From contig JAHDEB010000040.1 of NCBI GenBank assembly GCA_020629055.1, positions 1-37,389 on the forward strand: a stretch of DNA of 37,389 bases. The letters run 5' to 3'. Positions within the stretch are counted from its first letter, which is position 1. Each line of letters opens with the position of its first letter. The position numbers and the translations under genes were made by a program. Shown here piece after piece: positions 18,318-27,428 of the stretch. This DNA comes from Chloroflexota bacterium. Lineage in GTDB: Bacteria; Chloroflexota; Anaerolineae; Promineifilales; Promineifilaceae. The notes under the pieces are model-generated. The model searched no databases, was not told the DNA's origin, and was given only the letters and a program-made list of their open reading frames with translations.

Positions 18318-19205
18318 TTATCTATCCCGGTCGAACCAATAGGCCAACTGTTTCCATTCTGCCCAGCCCTCATAGATTGACATCATCTTGGCATCAGGAA
18401 CCGTTTTGTCCCCGTCAAAATATTTGTTGCGCACGTGCTCACGAAATGCGGAGTCAACCGGTAGGTAAGTGTAATCTCCCAATAACCCTGCAACTGATGC
18501 GGCTGCGTATGGACCGACCCCTTTTAACTTTTGGAGCTCTTTGCGCAGCGCTTCACCCCGAAGCGGAGATTGATTTAACTCTTCGAGATTGTAATTTCCG
18601 GTAACGATCTCTCGCCCTAAATGTTGTACCGATGCATTGCGATACCCAAGTCGAACTTTGTCTGTAAAAGTTTCTTCGCTGGCTTCAGCCACTTGATGTG
18701 GCATAGGGAAAGCCTTCCGCGTGGGGTCTGCCGGATACGGAGAGCCTAAGTTTTCACAGATTCGTGCGCTCATCTGCTCTGTTTGAGACCATGTGATGTT
18801 GGTGGTGCAGATCATTTTTATGACGTCTTCAAATAGGGTCGGTGTACGCATGAGTCGCCCCCGGCCGTGTTTGACAACCTGCCATAACGCTTGGTCCGCT
18901 GCGTTCTGAGCCATCTGATAAAAAGGAGCAAAATCTTGATCGATGCGTAGCGAGCGCCGGATTGAGGTTTGCGCATAATCCCATTCGGCCGCATCAAGTG
19001 ATTCTGCACAGCCTAACTTTAGTGTCTCGCCATCTTGCCAAATATGCAGTAGCACAACCCGGCCGGAGGGAAGCCGTTCGACTCGTTCTAGGGTTGCGTC
19101 ATCCGGCCGCCAGCGCCACGGGGCAAGCAAGTACCAGCCGTGGTCGGTTACTGTGGCTCTAAAATCAAATGGTTCAGTTGGGATCGGTATCGAGATCGTA
19201 TGCAT
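18318..19205 (-). CDS. HhH-GPD DNA glycosylase (AlkA/OGG-like)
   Basis: This is a 295-residue base-excision repair glycosylase. The helix-hairpin-helix is L-K-G-V-G-P-Y-A-A-A at about 227-236, and the catalytic aspartate is D251 in L-P-V-D-S. The lysine that OGG1 enzymes carry within the hairpin region is replaced by tyrosine (G-V-G-P-Y). This points to a monofunctional glycosylase for alkylated bases rather than a bifunctional lyase. The N-terminal 110 residues form a beta-rich domain like those of AlkA and OGG1. It is convergent with the GT-C gene by 16 bases. It lies downstream of the sensor kinase gene on the same strand, 81 bases away, with a palindrome between. Confidence 0.87.
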   Translation of the reverse strand: MHTISIPIPTEPFDFRATVTDHGWYLLAPWRWRPDDATLERVERLPSGRVVLLHIWQDGETLKLGCAESLDAAEWDYAQTSIRRSLRIDQDFAPFYQMAQNAADQALWQVVKHGRGRLMRTPTLFEDVIKMICTTNITWSQTEQMSARICENLGSPYPADPTRKAFPMPHQVAEASEETFTDKVRLGYRNASVQHLGREIVTGNYNLEELNQSPLRGEALRKELQKLKGVGPYAAASVAGLLGDYTYLPVDSAFREHVRNKYFDGDKTVPDAKMMSIYEGWAEWKQLAYWFDRDR

Positions 19206-19244
19206 GGCCCCGATTTTACCCGCTTTGCGGGAATGTTGTGTAGA

Positions 19245-19281
19245 TGAGACTTTTCAGGTTTTTTAAACCTGAAAAGTCTTA
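19245..19281 (-). repeat. 3'-end palindrome after the sensor kinase gene (CCTGAAAAGTC family)
   Basis: This is an almost perfect 37-base palindrome with a core of GACTTTTCAGG and CCTGAAAAGTC. Read on the minus strand it starts 5 bases after the kinase stop codon, exactly as the copy after glyQS does, and in the same orientation relative to its gene. No T-run follows the stem. Confidence 0.85.
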
Positions 19282-19286
19282 GGTGA

Positions 19287-21752
19287 TCAGTTCGCCAAAG
19301 GAACCGTAAACCAAAACTCTGTTCCCTTCTCTAACTCACTGCTGAAATCTAGCTCGCCCCCATGCTTTTCAATGATTTCGCGTGAAATCGAAAGCCCCAA
19401 ACCGGTCCCTGTGGCTTTACGGATATTCGGGTCTTCTGAGCGGAAGAATCGGGTAAATAGCTTGGCCTGATCTTCGGCCGAAATTCCATACCCTTCGTCT
19501 TTAACCGCCAATTTAACCTGGTTGCCACCGTTGGTCAGTGACACATAAATATTGCTGTTTTCTGGCGAATATTTGCAAGCGTTGCTCATGAGATTGGTCA
19601 TAACCTGAACCAATCGCTCTTGATCCCCATAAACGATTGGGGATTGAGTCAGCATATTCAGATGAATATCGATATTCTTTTTGTCAGCGACCGCCTGCAT
19701 CGTCGTGATCGTGTCGCTAATGACGGTGTCGATCGGCATCGGTGCAGGCTCAATGCTTAATTCACCTGTATCGATACGAGATGCATCGGTTAGATCTTTA
19801 ATGAGCCGGTTCATGCGGCGGACATTGATATGGATGGTTGATACAAATTCTGCCTGTTGGTCAGACAATTTGCCAGATAGCCCGCTCAGCAAGAGGTCCC
19901 CATACCCCTTGATCGAGGTTAGTGGGTTCTTGAGCTCGTGCGAAACAATCGAAATGAACTCTGATTTAGCGTAATTGGCCATTTGCACCCGATGGTACAG
20001 ACGGGCATTGGTGAGTGCTGGAGCACAGTGGTTAATCAAGCGGGCGGCTGATTCTAAATCGTCTTGTGAAAAACCATCTGGTATATCTTTTTCGATTGAA
20101 ACTAAACCGGTGGCTTGCCCTTTAATCATGATCGGGATCAGCATTTGTGAAGCTGTTTTGCTTCGGACCGATTCATATTCAGCTTCGGCTTCGACGTTTG
20201 GAGACATCCAAGGTTCGCTCATTTGCAGCATTTTACCCATTAGCCCAGGGGCGGTTTCTTGATTAAACTGCAAATCTTCTAATGGCCGTTGATAGCCAAA
20301 CTCTTGTCCGCTTAGCCACTCGCCTTCGGCCGTGAACAGGATAATCGCCCCTGCATCGGCCGCATACAGCCGTTTGGTCCAGCCTAAAATGTTGTTGAAT
20401 GTCGCTTCAATCTCAATGTTCGAGTTGAGATCCCGATCCATCTGTTGAAGGAGCGAAAGTTCTTGCACGCGGTTTTGCAGGTTGATGTCGGTCTGTTCAT
20501 GCAGGCGAGCATTGTTTAGGGCAACGACGGCCGCATCTGCAAAGGCAGAGAGCAACTCTTGATCATCTTTGGTGAACGGCTGTTTGTTTTTACGATTAAC
20601 GATTTGTAGAACGCCCAATACCTTTTTGTCCGCTTTGAGCGGTACGGTCAAGATAGACTCTGTTTTGTATTCAGTTTCGTGATCGATGCCCTGATACCAT
20701 GTACCGGTATCTGCGACGTCGTTGACCATGCGGGCCTCACCCGTTTTGGCAACCTTGCTGGCGATACCACGGCCGTAGGGGAGCTGCGCGCCAACTAAAC
20801 TGTCTCCGGCCGGGCCGGTTACCGCCACAAAGTTTAGCTTACCCGTATCATCGTCTACCAGTAAAAAGCTTCCCGACTCAACATCCAAAAGCTCAACCGC
20901 TTTGTTGAGCACAAGCTCGAGTAGGTCTTTGACAGACAGAACCGCAGTAATCGTTCGAATCACTTCAACGAGGCTTTCCATCTGTCCCGCACGGATTTCG
21001 AGACGTTTGTTTGTTCTCCAGTTGTCTAAAGAATTGGCCGCTTGGTAAGAGAGGCGGGTGATAATCTCGTAATCTTGCGGTGAAAAATCAACCCCGATTT
21101 CTGGATGGCTGACTTCGAGTGCTCCGACAGACGCTGCACCAGAGCTGAGAGGGGCGATGAGCCAAGCACGATTTGAATCATCTTTGTACTCCCAAACTTG
21201 ACCGACTTCAACGACCTGTAACACGCGTTCGTCAAAAACTTTCCGGTGAAGCCCTTCAAATTCAGGTACTCGGCGGCGCTCTTTATTTTGATAGTCGTCA
21301 GCGTAAAAGGCGGTATACAGTTGATCGGTGGTGTCGTCGTGAATGTAGATGCGGAAATCTCGGCCGTTGACCGCTTCAATGCAGTTGGTGTAAATCAACC
21401 AAAGCATCGCATCGAAACTAATGGTGAAATTTAAGGCTTCATCAAATTGGCGCAGCATTTTTTGCTCGTCGATGCGATTGTGCAGGTTGGTGTTTTGGCG
21501 TACGAGTTGTTTGTATTTGTTTTTGAGGTCTTCATTTTCGTCAGCGGCCGATGATTGCTCTGACTCAGTTGTTTCTGCAGAAGGCTCGTGATGTAGTCTG
21601 TCGGTCAATAGCTGACCTGCAACAATGGCTAGCAGGGTGATCGCCATTAGCACCCAGAAGGGTGTTTCGCCTATGGTAGAGATAGCGATACCCCATAGAC
21701 AACATGCGATAAAAATGGTTATGGCGGATGAGAACAACGTGCGCCTATTCAT
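19287..21752 (-). CDS. Membrane-anchored multi-GAF sensor histidine kinase
   Basis: This 821-residue kinase has two N-terminal membrane helices (about 8-26 and 31-50), a charged coiled-coil linker (60-100) and three GAF-type sensor modules (about 105-245, 262-420 and 440-590). A HisKA dimerisation domain follows with phospho-acceptor H605 in S-H-E-L-K-N-P, then a HATPase domain. That domain shows N box N-L-M-S-N-A (720-725), G1 box D-E-G-Y-G-I (752-757) and G2 box G-T-G-L-G-L (782-787). The first GAF is the most divergent. No response regulator gene is adjacent, so the partner lies elsewhere. GAF ligands are unknown; the second resembles cNMP/redox-type GAFs. Confidence 0.95.
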   Translation of the reverse strand: MNRRTLFSSAITIFIACCLWGIAISTIGETPFWVLMAITLLAIVAGQLLTDRLHHEPSAETTESEQSSAADENEDLKNKYKQLVRQNTNLHNRIDEQKMLRQFDEALNFTISFDAMLWLIYTNCIEAVNGRDFRIYIHDDTTDQLYTAFYADDYQNKERRRVPEFEGLHRKVFDERVLQVVEVGQVWEYKDDSNRAWLIAPLSSGAASVGALEVSHPEIGVDFSPQDYEIITRLSYQAANSLDNWRTNKRLEIRAGQMESLVEVIRTITAVLSVKDLLELVLNKAVELLDVESGSFLLVDDDTGKLNFVAVTGPAGDSLVGAQLPYGRGIASKVAKTGEARMVNDVADTGTWYQGIDHETEYKTESILTVPLKADKKVLGVLQIVNRKNKQPFTKDDQELLSAFADAAVVALNNARLHEQTDINLQNRVQELSLLQQMDRDLNSNIEIEATFNNILGWTKRLYAADAGAIILFTAEGEWLSGQEFGYQRPLEDLQFNQETAPGLMGKMLQMSEPWMSPNVEAEAEYESVRSKTASQMLIPIMIKGQATGLVSIEKDIPDGFSQDDLESAARLINHCAPALTNARLYHRVQMANYAKSEFISIVSHELKNPLTSIKGYGDLLLSGLSGKLSDQQAEFVSTIHINVRRMNRLIKDLTDASRIDTGELSIEPAPMPIDTVISDTITTMQAVADKKNIDIHLNMLTQSPIVYGDQERLVQVMTNLMSNACKYSPENSNIYVSLTNGGNQVKLAVKDEGYGISAEDQAKLFTRFFRSEDPNIRKATGTGLGLSISREIIEKHGGELDFSSELEKGTEFWFTVPLAN

Positions 21753-21786
21753 ACAACTGTTTACCGTGATTGTTTGTAGGGGATTG

Positions 21787-21840
21787 GTGCTTATTTTCGG
21801 CCATTTCTAGAGCAACAGTCGCTCTGTAAAAAATAAGCAC
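21787..21840. repeat. Nested inverted repeat upstream of the sensor kinase
   Basis: Perfect 11-base arms GTGCTTATTTT and AAAATAAGCAC enclose a second hairpin (AGAGC against GCTCT). It lies 35 bases upstream of the kinase start and 136 bases beyond the GT-C gene end. No T-run follows on the strand of the flanking genes. It may be a leader structure, a terminator remnant or a small mobile palindrome. Confidence 0.7.
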
Positions 21841-21975
21841 TTACCGATCAAAATATTTTAATGGCCTTGGTGTTTGCTGTTGGTGGATTGTGAGCCTGCG
21901 AAGTCGAAAGGATTCGGCTTTTGAACTCTGCGTCTTTGATAATAGCTTTTTGTTTTTTTGTCTTGTCTGACAGTG

Positions 21976-24300
21976 CTACTTGGTTCGAATTGATGGGAGC
22001 TTTAACTCATCGTCGATCCAATTGCCCCTAGCGGTTACCATATTAACACGCTCCCCCGTGAATTGGTCGATAAGAATCAATGAAACTTTGTGTAATCCGG
22101 CCAGAGGTAGGTCGTTGTCTAGGACGATTCGGCTGTCAATCGCTGTATCACCCTGATTGGCAGGCTGCATTATCTCAGAAAAGGGCTTTCGGGCTTCCGA
22201 TACTGTTCCATCGTCCCAGTACATTAGGACTAGTGCATCGGTATGTTTCAGCTTACTTTTATCTAGCAGATCCCAATAAAACGTTATGGAAACAGGCTCT
22301 CCGGCCGAAGGGTTGCGGCTGCTGTATTCGTAGCCGCGTAACCGTGCGCGCCCCTCAAAGTTCCAAGTTTGGGCGTTGGGGTATAGCCCTTCGCGGGGGA
22401 TTAGGTCGACTGTGCCAACCATGTAGCTGTCTCCCAATGGGTCGCCAGCCCCGTTGGATACCGATAGGCGATACCCTTCGATTGGGGCATAGAAGCCGAT
22501 AAGCAGATCGGCCGCTCCTGGATGGGCGGTTTCTGGAATTTGAATTTGGATTTGTTCTTCAAACTGGTAGCCCTCGGTCCAGAGACTCATTGGGAATTTG
22601 CCCGTTGCTGGTTGGGTGTCTCGCTGGGCAATTAGCTCGCCTGTTTTTTGATCAACCAGATGGACAAAAAAGTAGAAGTCCCCAAACGGTTTTGAGGTGA
22701 CAGACCAAGCCAAAGAAAGGTCGATCGGATCACCGGGGGTGATTTGATAACTGTCTAGTGAGGCATCGATTAAGTGGACAAACGGCTCGAAATAAGCTGC
22801 ATGGGGTTGGTTTTGTGTCCCTTGAGCAATCGAGTCCCGAGTGGCTAAATTTTCTGGTTGAGCATAAGCTGGCTGGATGAAAAGGAAGAGGGCCCATACA
22901 GAGACCCAAAGCAACAGGATGTTGAGACCGATTGCCAATTGGCGATCCCAATCCCACCCAAGCAGTTTGGGCCACTGAGTTAGCCCATAAAAGATGAGCA
23001 TTGCAAAGGCTGGCAGCCCAGGAAAGAGGAAGCGCCCCATCGCACCGGCCGGGCTGACAAGCACATAAGCAAATACAACCACGATAGCGATGATGGCTAC
23101 TAAACCAAGCAGCCATAAATGGGGAGTCTCGCCTCTGTTTTGTTCGGTTTGATCGCCGAGGCTTGGCTCAAGCCATTGCCAAAGCGCTTTGACCCCGATG
23201 CCTAAAATGGCAAAAAAGGTTAATCCCCAAGAAGTTTGGTAAACGGGCGCCGGTAGCGGAATTTGGCCAAAGCCAAAGCGGCCGATAAAGCTGCTCCAGA
23301 TGCCGGGGAGTTCGATCCACAGTAGGCCCCAGCTTGAATTGGCCTCACGTACCCCCCATAGCTCGGTTAAAATGCGAAAACCGGTTGGTTCCCCATATAA
23401 GATTTGGTTGCGCAGAAACCACCAGCCAGCAAGGACGGCCGTGGTGCCAACGAAGGCAAAGCCAGCGGTGAAAAACGATGTCCAGTCAACTTTTTGGTCC
23501 GTTTGAGGGTCGGGCCAGAGCGTTTTATAGATGATGACCAGTCCAAGCGGCAGACCAAATGGGGCGAGGTTAAATTTGCTCATGAGGGCCAGACTGTAGA
23601 CTGCGCCAAAAATGATCCCCCATTTAAGCGGGTTGTTGAGCATGCCCGGCCGGTTGATGAGCAATACCCCAACGAGGCAGACAAGCCCACCTGCAAGGGC
23701 TGCGATGACATCGTTGTTGAGGGTGCCGGACATATACAAAAATTGGGGCAAAAAGGCGACAAGCGGGACCGCGCCCAGCGCCATCCAGCGATTATTGGGC
23801 CAAATGAGCCGAGCGGTGAGCCATGTTACGGTCACAACCAGTGCGCCTAGAACAACGTTGACCAGTCGGCCGAGATGAGCGGCCAAAGATTGCCCTCGCC
23901 ATGGAAAAGCCTCACTGGGGTGATGCAGGTATTGATTTTTGTTATCGGTGCTGACTTCCCACTGACGATATCCCCAGAATGGGTTGGCTTGTGAATTGAC
24001 ACAAACTCCTTCACCGGTGTCTACACCGAACGAAACGGCGGCCGCCATCATGTAAAAAAGAGGGGGATGATGGGATTGTGAACGGCAGTCTTCTTGACCT
24101 TGCACCGGTAGCGATTTATTTTGGATGATGTATTGCACAAAGCGATAGTGGCGCAGCTCGTCGGTACCTTCATGAATCGGGTTTATGGCGCTATACAAAA
24201 AGGCGACAAAAAGAAACGTAGCCCAATAAAACCAGAGCGGTTTTTCTGCTAGATGTTTGCGTATTTCTATTTGGCTAGATGTGGTTGGTTGATATCGCAT
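21976..24300 (-). CDS. GT-C membrane glycosyltransferase with two C-terminal beta modules
   Basis: This is a 774-residue polytopic protein. After the first helix the outer loop carries N-P-I-H-E-G-T-D-E-L-R (acidic pair D47-E48) and then H-H-P-P-L-F-Y, features of GT-C/PMT- or DUF2142-like enzymes that use lipid-linked sugars. About ten membrane segments run to about residue 475. The extracytoplasmic C-terminal region holds two tandem beta-rich modules, marked by A-P-I-E-G-Y-R-L (605-612) and D-Q-F-T-G-E-R-V (745-752). These correspond to Y-D-P-A-T-G-E-R-L in the neighbours. An upstream TTG at 24303 is possible. It follows the related GT-C gene by 37 bases in the same operon. Confidence 0.83.
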   Translation of the reverse strand: MRYQPTTSSQIEIRKHLAEKPLWFYWATFLFVAFLYSAINPIHEGTDELRHYRFVQYIIQNKSLPVQGQEDCRSQSHHPPLFYMMAAAVSFGVDTGEGVCVNSQANPFWGYRQWEVSTDNKNQYLHHPSEAFPWRGQSLAAHLGRLVNVVLGALVVTVTWLTARLIWPNNRWMALGAVPLVAFLPQFLYMSGTLNNDVIAALAGGLVCLVGVLLINRPGMLNNPLKWGIIFGAVYSLALMSKFNLAPFGLPLGLVIIYKTLWPDPQTDQKVDWTSFFTAGFAFVGTTAVLAGWWFLRNQILYGEPTGFRILTELWGVREANSSWGLLWIELPGIWSSFIGRFGFGQIPLPAPVYQTSWGLTFFAILGIGVKALWQWLEPSLGDQTEQNRGETPHLWLLGLVAIIAIVVVFAYVLVSPAGAMGRFLFPGLPAFAMLIFYGLTQWPKLLGWDWDRQLAIGLNILLLWVSVWALFLFIQPAYAQPENLATRDSIAQGTQNQPHAAYFEPFVHLIDASLDSYQITPGDPIDLSLAWSVTSKPFGDFYFFVHLVDQKTGELIAQRDTQPATGKFPMSLWTEGYQFEEQIQIQIPETAHPGAADLLIGFYAPIEGYRLSVSNGAGDPLGDSYMVGTVDLIPREGLYPNAQTWNFEGRARLRGYEYSSRNPSAGEPVSITFYWDLLDKSKLKHTDALVLMYWDDGTVSEARKPFSEIMQPANQGDTAIDSRIVLDNDLPLAGLHKVSLILIDQFTGERVNMVTARGNWIDDELKLPSIRTK

Positions 24301-24337
24301 CAAGGTCTGCTTTTCGCTTTGATGATTTCCTGCGCCG

Positions 24338-26356
24338 TTATTGGTCGGCTTGAATATGGACCGTATCCCGGCCGTCTGTTGTCAGGATGCGCTGCCCGGT
24401 CATGGGGTCGTACATGCCAAAGGCGATTGTATCACCATCGGTCCGGTTGGGGGGCTGTAACCGATGGTGTTGCAGGAAAATGTCTCCAGCTTCTAAGGTT
24501 TCAGGATCAACCCAAAAGCCATCATCGCCGGTTACGAAGCTGCCGCTGCTGTCTAAGAACTGCACAAACACCGACAAGCGAGGACCCGCATAGACATTGG
24601 GAGGGGGTGGATTGCTGATGAGGGGGATTTGGGGCAGATTTTGAGCGGAGCGAACAAACACTTGTAGGGTGATATCAAATTCCGTTGCGGCGCTATCGGT
24701 TGTAATTTGTGGGGTCAGACACAGATCGTTTTCAAAGCAGACTTCGAATTCTTCTGGCAGTGGCAAGAGCGTTGCCCGATATGAGTTAAATTCACCCACT
24801 CCGCTCCCTAACTGCTCATAGGTGTCAAGCTGCCACGGGACGGCCGTTTTGGGTCGGCCGAAGATGCTGATGCGTGGGGAGATAAAAGCGACTCGTTCGG
24901 GGTTATACCAGCGGGGTTTGATTTGGTCGGCCGCAGCGCCTAGATTGGCTTCAAAGGCTACTTTGTCCCATGGTCCTGCTAAAGGGCTGCCGATGGCAAA
25001 CTCGGTTAAATTATCGGCGACGACCGCATCGGCCAGCTCATGGATGTCGGCACGGTATAAAAAGCGGGTTTGGCCACGTTGAGGCCAAGTCACAAAGTAG
25101 TCAGGCAGGTCGCGCATTGCGATTGGTAGAACAAACAAGATCGCATAGCCAAGGGGTAAGATGAATTTAGGGGATGCGGAGTTGGCTAGATAGTTTTTGA
25201 GAACAACTAAAGGTAAAACGGCGATGATATAAACGGCCGATTGCGCCAAAATGGTGTGGGATAAGCTGGCCGGAGGGACGCTAATAAATGCGGGGGAGAT
25301 GCCTGCTCCCCACCAAAGTAGCAAAAAGACGAAAGGCAGGTTGTCATCGTAGTTGCTGGTGCTGCGCTTAACCCACCGTTGCCACAGCGGGGTGAGTGTT
25401 TTCCAGACGCAAATTGCGATACCGGCCCAAAACAGAGCGGCACCAACCGGGCCAAACAGCGGCCGGTCTGGAATGTTGTATAAAAACTCCCCGTCACCGG
25501 TGGCGTGGAACATGCCGAGGGTAATACGGATGTGCTCCAATAGGGGGCCAAAATCCCCTTCACCTAAGGCGATTAGCGGGACCGCTAGCTCCGCGACCCG
25601 AGCATCTGCACCAGCTTGGGCCTGTATCGATAGGTATAAGGGGATGGCGAGCAAACTGCTAACGACCCCAAAAAAGACAAGGTCGGTCCAGTTTTTGCGT
25701 ACTAAGGTCCAATTGATTAAGGCGATGTAGATGAGAAATGCGATTAAAATTAGAGGGATGCCGCGTGACGCAAAGTAGGTGTAGTAAGCGGCCGCAAGGC
25801 AGATTGTGGCTAAGATCAGCGGTTGACCCAATGATCGCCAAGAGAGTGGTTTTGATCCGGCTGTGGCTGTATTTGTTTTGGCTTGATTAAACCAGCGCCA
25901 AAAGTAGAAAAAGCAGGGGAGTACGAGCGCCGGTAGGGCGATATGCCGAATACCGGTGCGGGAATACATCAGTGACCAGAAACTAAATGTAAGCCCAAAG
26001 GCTGCGATAAAAGCGGTCGTTTTATGCTTTTGACCAAATAACTCGCCTACCAAAAGGAAAGTATAAATGATAGTTATAAGGCCTAAAATGACCGACAAAT
26101 ACCTAATTCCGGCCGGGGTTGGGCCAAACACGGCTAAAAACCCGGCATTCAGAATATGGTAGAGTCCTTCGTGGCCAGAAGCATCAGCATAATAGGGGCG
26201 AATGTCTCCCTGAAGCGTGTGTTGCGAAATGACCAATGAATTGATTAGTTCGTCATCACGCCAGCCGGGCGGCACCGAATCTAATTGCCAAAGTCTTAGC
26301 CCCAGTGTGACACTGATTAACAATAGTAATAAGGAAAGTTCGGTTTTTCTCTGCAT
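24338..26356 (-). CDS. GT-C membrane glycosyltransferase (GT39-like), paralogue of the 16304 gene
   Basis: This is a 672-residue protein with about eleven membrane segments. The first outer loop reads P-P-G-W-R-D-D-E, with the acidic pair at 35-36, then G-H-E-G-L-Y. Later Y-N-I-P-D-R-P aligns with Y-N-I-P-E-R-P of the gene at 16304-18301, so the two are paralogues of nearly equal length. The C-terminal extracytoplasmic part ends in a beta-rich module with Y-D-P-M-T-G-Q-R-I at 649-657. It probably decorates a cell-surface polymer or lipid; the sugar is unknown. It is the first gene of a two-gene leftward operon and is divergent from the lipoprotein gene, with 63 bases between starts. Confidence 0.85.
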   Translation of the reverse strand: MQRKTELSLLLLLISVTLGLRLWQLDSVPPGWRDDELINSLVISQHTLQGDIRPYYADASGHEGLYHILNAGFLAVFGPTPAGIRYLSVILGLITIIYTFLLVGELFGQKHKTTAFIAAFGLTFSFWSLMYSRTGIRHIALPALVLPCFFYFWRWFNQAKTNTATAGSKPLSWRSLGQPLILATICLAAAYYTYFASRGIPLILIAFLIYIALINWTLVRKNWTDLVFFGVVSSLLAIPLYLSIQAQAGADARVAELAVPLIALGEGDFGPLLEHIRITLGMFHATGDGEFLYNIPDRPLFGPVGAALFWAGIAICVWKTLTPLWQRWVKRSTSNYDDNLPFVFLLLWWGAGISPAFISVPPASLSHTILAQSAVYIIAVLPLVVLKNYLANSASPKFILPLGYAILFVLPIAMRDLPDYFVTWPQRGQTRFLYRADIHELADAVVADNLTEFAIGSPLAGPWDKVAFEANLGAAADQIKPRWYNPERVAFISPRISIFGRPKTAVPWQLDTYEQLGSGVGEFNSYRATLLPLPEEFEVCFENDLCLTPQITTDSAATEFDITLQVFVRSAQNLPQIPLISNPPPPNVYAGPRLSVFVQFLDSSGSFVTGDDGFWVDPETLEAGDIFLQHHRLQPPNRTDGDTIAFGMYDPMTGQRILTTDGRDTVHIQADQ

Positions 26357-26419
26357 ATTTCTTTGCTGAGTTTACCCACGTTTTTGCTTATTGCACTGAT
26401 TATTATCTACAACTTGCTT

Positions 26420-27313
26420 ATGATATTGAAAGAAAAGGCTGATCGAAAGCAGCCTAAATTTATTTATATTTATTTTTTGATTTTATCTGTTTTAATTTTA
26501 GCAAACGGTTGCGATTTAGATAGCATCTCGCGAGAAGGCCAGGCGAATGCGGGGCTGGCGGAAATCCCTAAAGTGACAGCTGTGCCAACAAAAGTTCGGC
26601 CGACCGCCACACCAATTGCTGAATATGTGCAGGCGGATGCGTTGGCTATTGCGACAGAAGTTGCTCTTAACCGAATCAACAACCCGCCAACACCTACCGT
26701 CGAGCCAACGATTCAAGTGTTTGATGTAGGGTCGGCCGAACCGCCCAATGTCGCGTATCCACTTATGGAAGATGGGGCGAATTTCCGTGAGATTCCGGGG
26801 GGTATTTGGTATACAAGCCAGGCGTCGGCCGCTGAAGCTCAGGAATATCTAATTGACCGATTTACCTATTTGCGCTGGGATAAGCATAAAGTGGGCGATA
26901 CGGGAGAAGGGTACGGCCAAGTTCAGTTTGAAAAGAACTTTATCGAGTTCCAAGTAAATATTTGGGAAAACAAAGGGCTGGATCATACGGCAATCACCGT
27001 TGTTGAAGTTAAACCGGCACTGGAGTTTGTACGAGAGATGGAGTCAACAACGTACGACAGCCGCTGGATCGTGATGGGTGAGGATGAAGAGGAGTTGGCC
27101 AATATCGAAAAAAGCTATGATGTTGAAATGCCATTGCCGATGGTTCGCCTATTTTATGTGGTGCGCATGTTGGATGCGGGATGGCAGCTGATACCAACAG
27201 ATAGATTAGACACTTATGCGGTTGATGTTCAATTTTTCAGAGAAGATGATCAGGTTGCCATTTTGCTGCAAGATAACGGCTTCGGAACGACGGTGACTTT
27301 TGTTGAGCGGTAG
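26420..27313 (+). CDS. Lipoprotein of unknown function
   Basis: This is a 297-residue secreted protein with an N-terminal basic stretch, a hydrophobic helix and a lipobox L-A-N-G-C (Cys31 from the chosen start). A Thr/Pro-rich spacer (about 50-105) follows, then a globular alpha/beta region of about 180 residues that I do not recognise. The open frame reaches back to a TTG at 26363, but the ATG at 26420 places the signal helix properly; neither has a good ribosome binding site. The spacer style is the same as in the GH5 lipoprotein. Being divergent from two GT-C genes, it may serve the same envelope process, but this is only context. Confidence 0.7.
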   Translation: MILKEKADRKQPKFIYIYFLILSVLILANGCDLDSISREGQANAGLAEIPKVTAVPTKVRPTATPIAEYVQADALAIATEVALNRINNPPTPTVEPTIQVFDVGSAEPPNVAYPLMEDGANFREIPGGIWYTSQASAAEAQEYLIDRFTYLRWDKHKVGDTGEGYGQVQFEKNFIEFQVNIWENKGLDHTAITVVEVKPALEFVREMESTTYDSRWIVMGEDEEELANIEKSYDVEMPLPMVRLFYVVRMLDAGWQLIPTDRLDTYAVDVQFFREDDQVAILLQDNGFGTTVTFVER

Positions 27314-27334
27314 AGTTACGCGGTCAGCCTGATA

Positions 27335-27378
27335 ACAAAAAAGGCGTGTCTGAAATAATTCAGGACACGCCTTTTTGT
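27335..27378 (+). terminator. Intrinsic terminator (bidirectional look)
   Basis: The stem AAAAGGCGTGTC/GACACGCCTTTT, extended by TGAA/TTCA, has an A-run before it and a T-run after it. It is 22 bases after the lipoprotein stop codon and could also stop transcription from the convergent gltD side. Confidence 0.9.
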
Positions 27379-27428
27379 CTTTTTCTTCCCTTTGGCTTGG
27401 TCAGAACAAAAGATTATGGGTGATTTTT

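Noticed and set aside
14090-26356. A dedicated polysaccharide biosynthesis island
   Set aside because: Four GT-C-type genes occur in 12 kb but they are interrupted by housekeeping and repair genes on both strands, with no flippase, polymerase or sugar-nucleotide genes.
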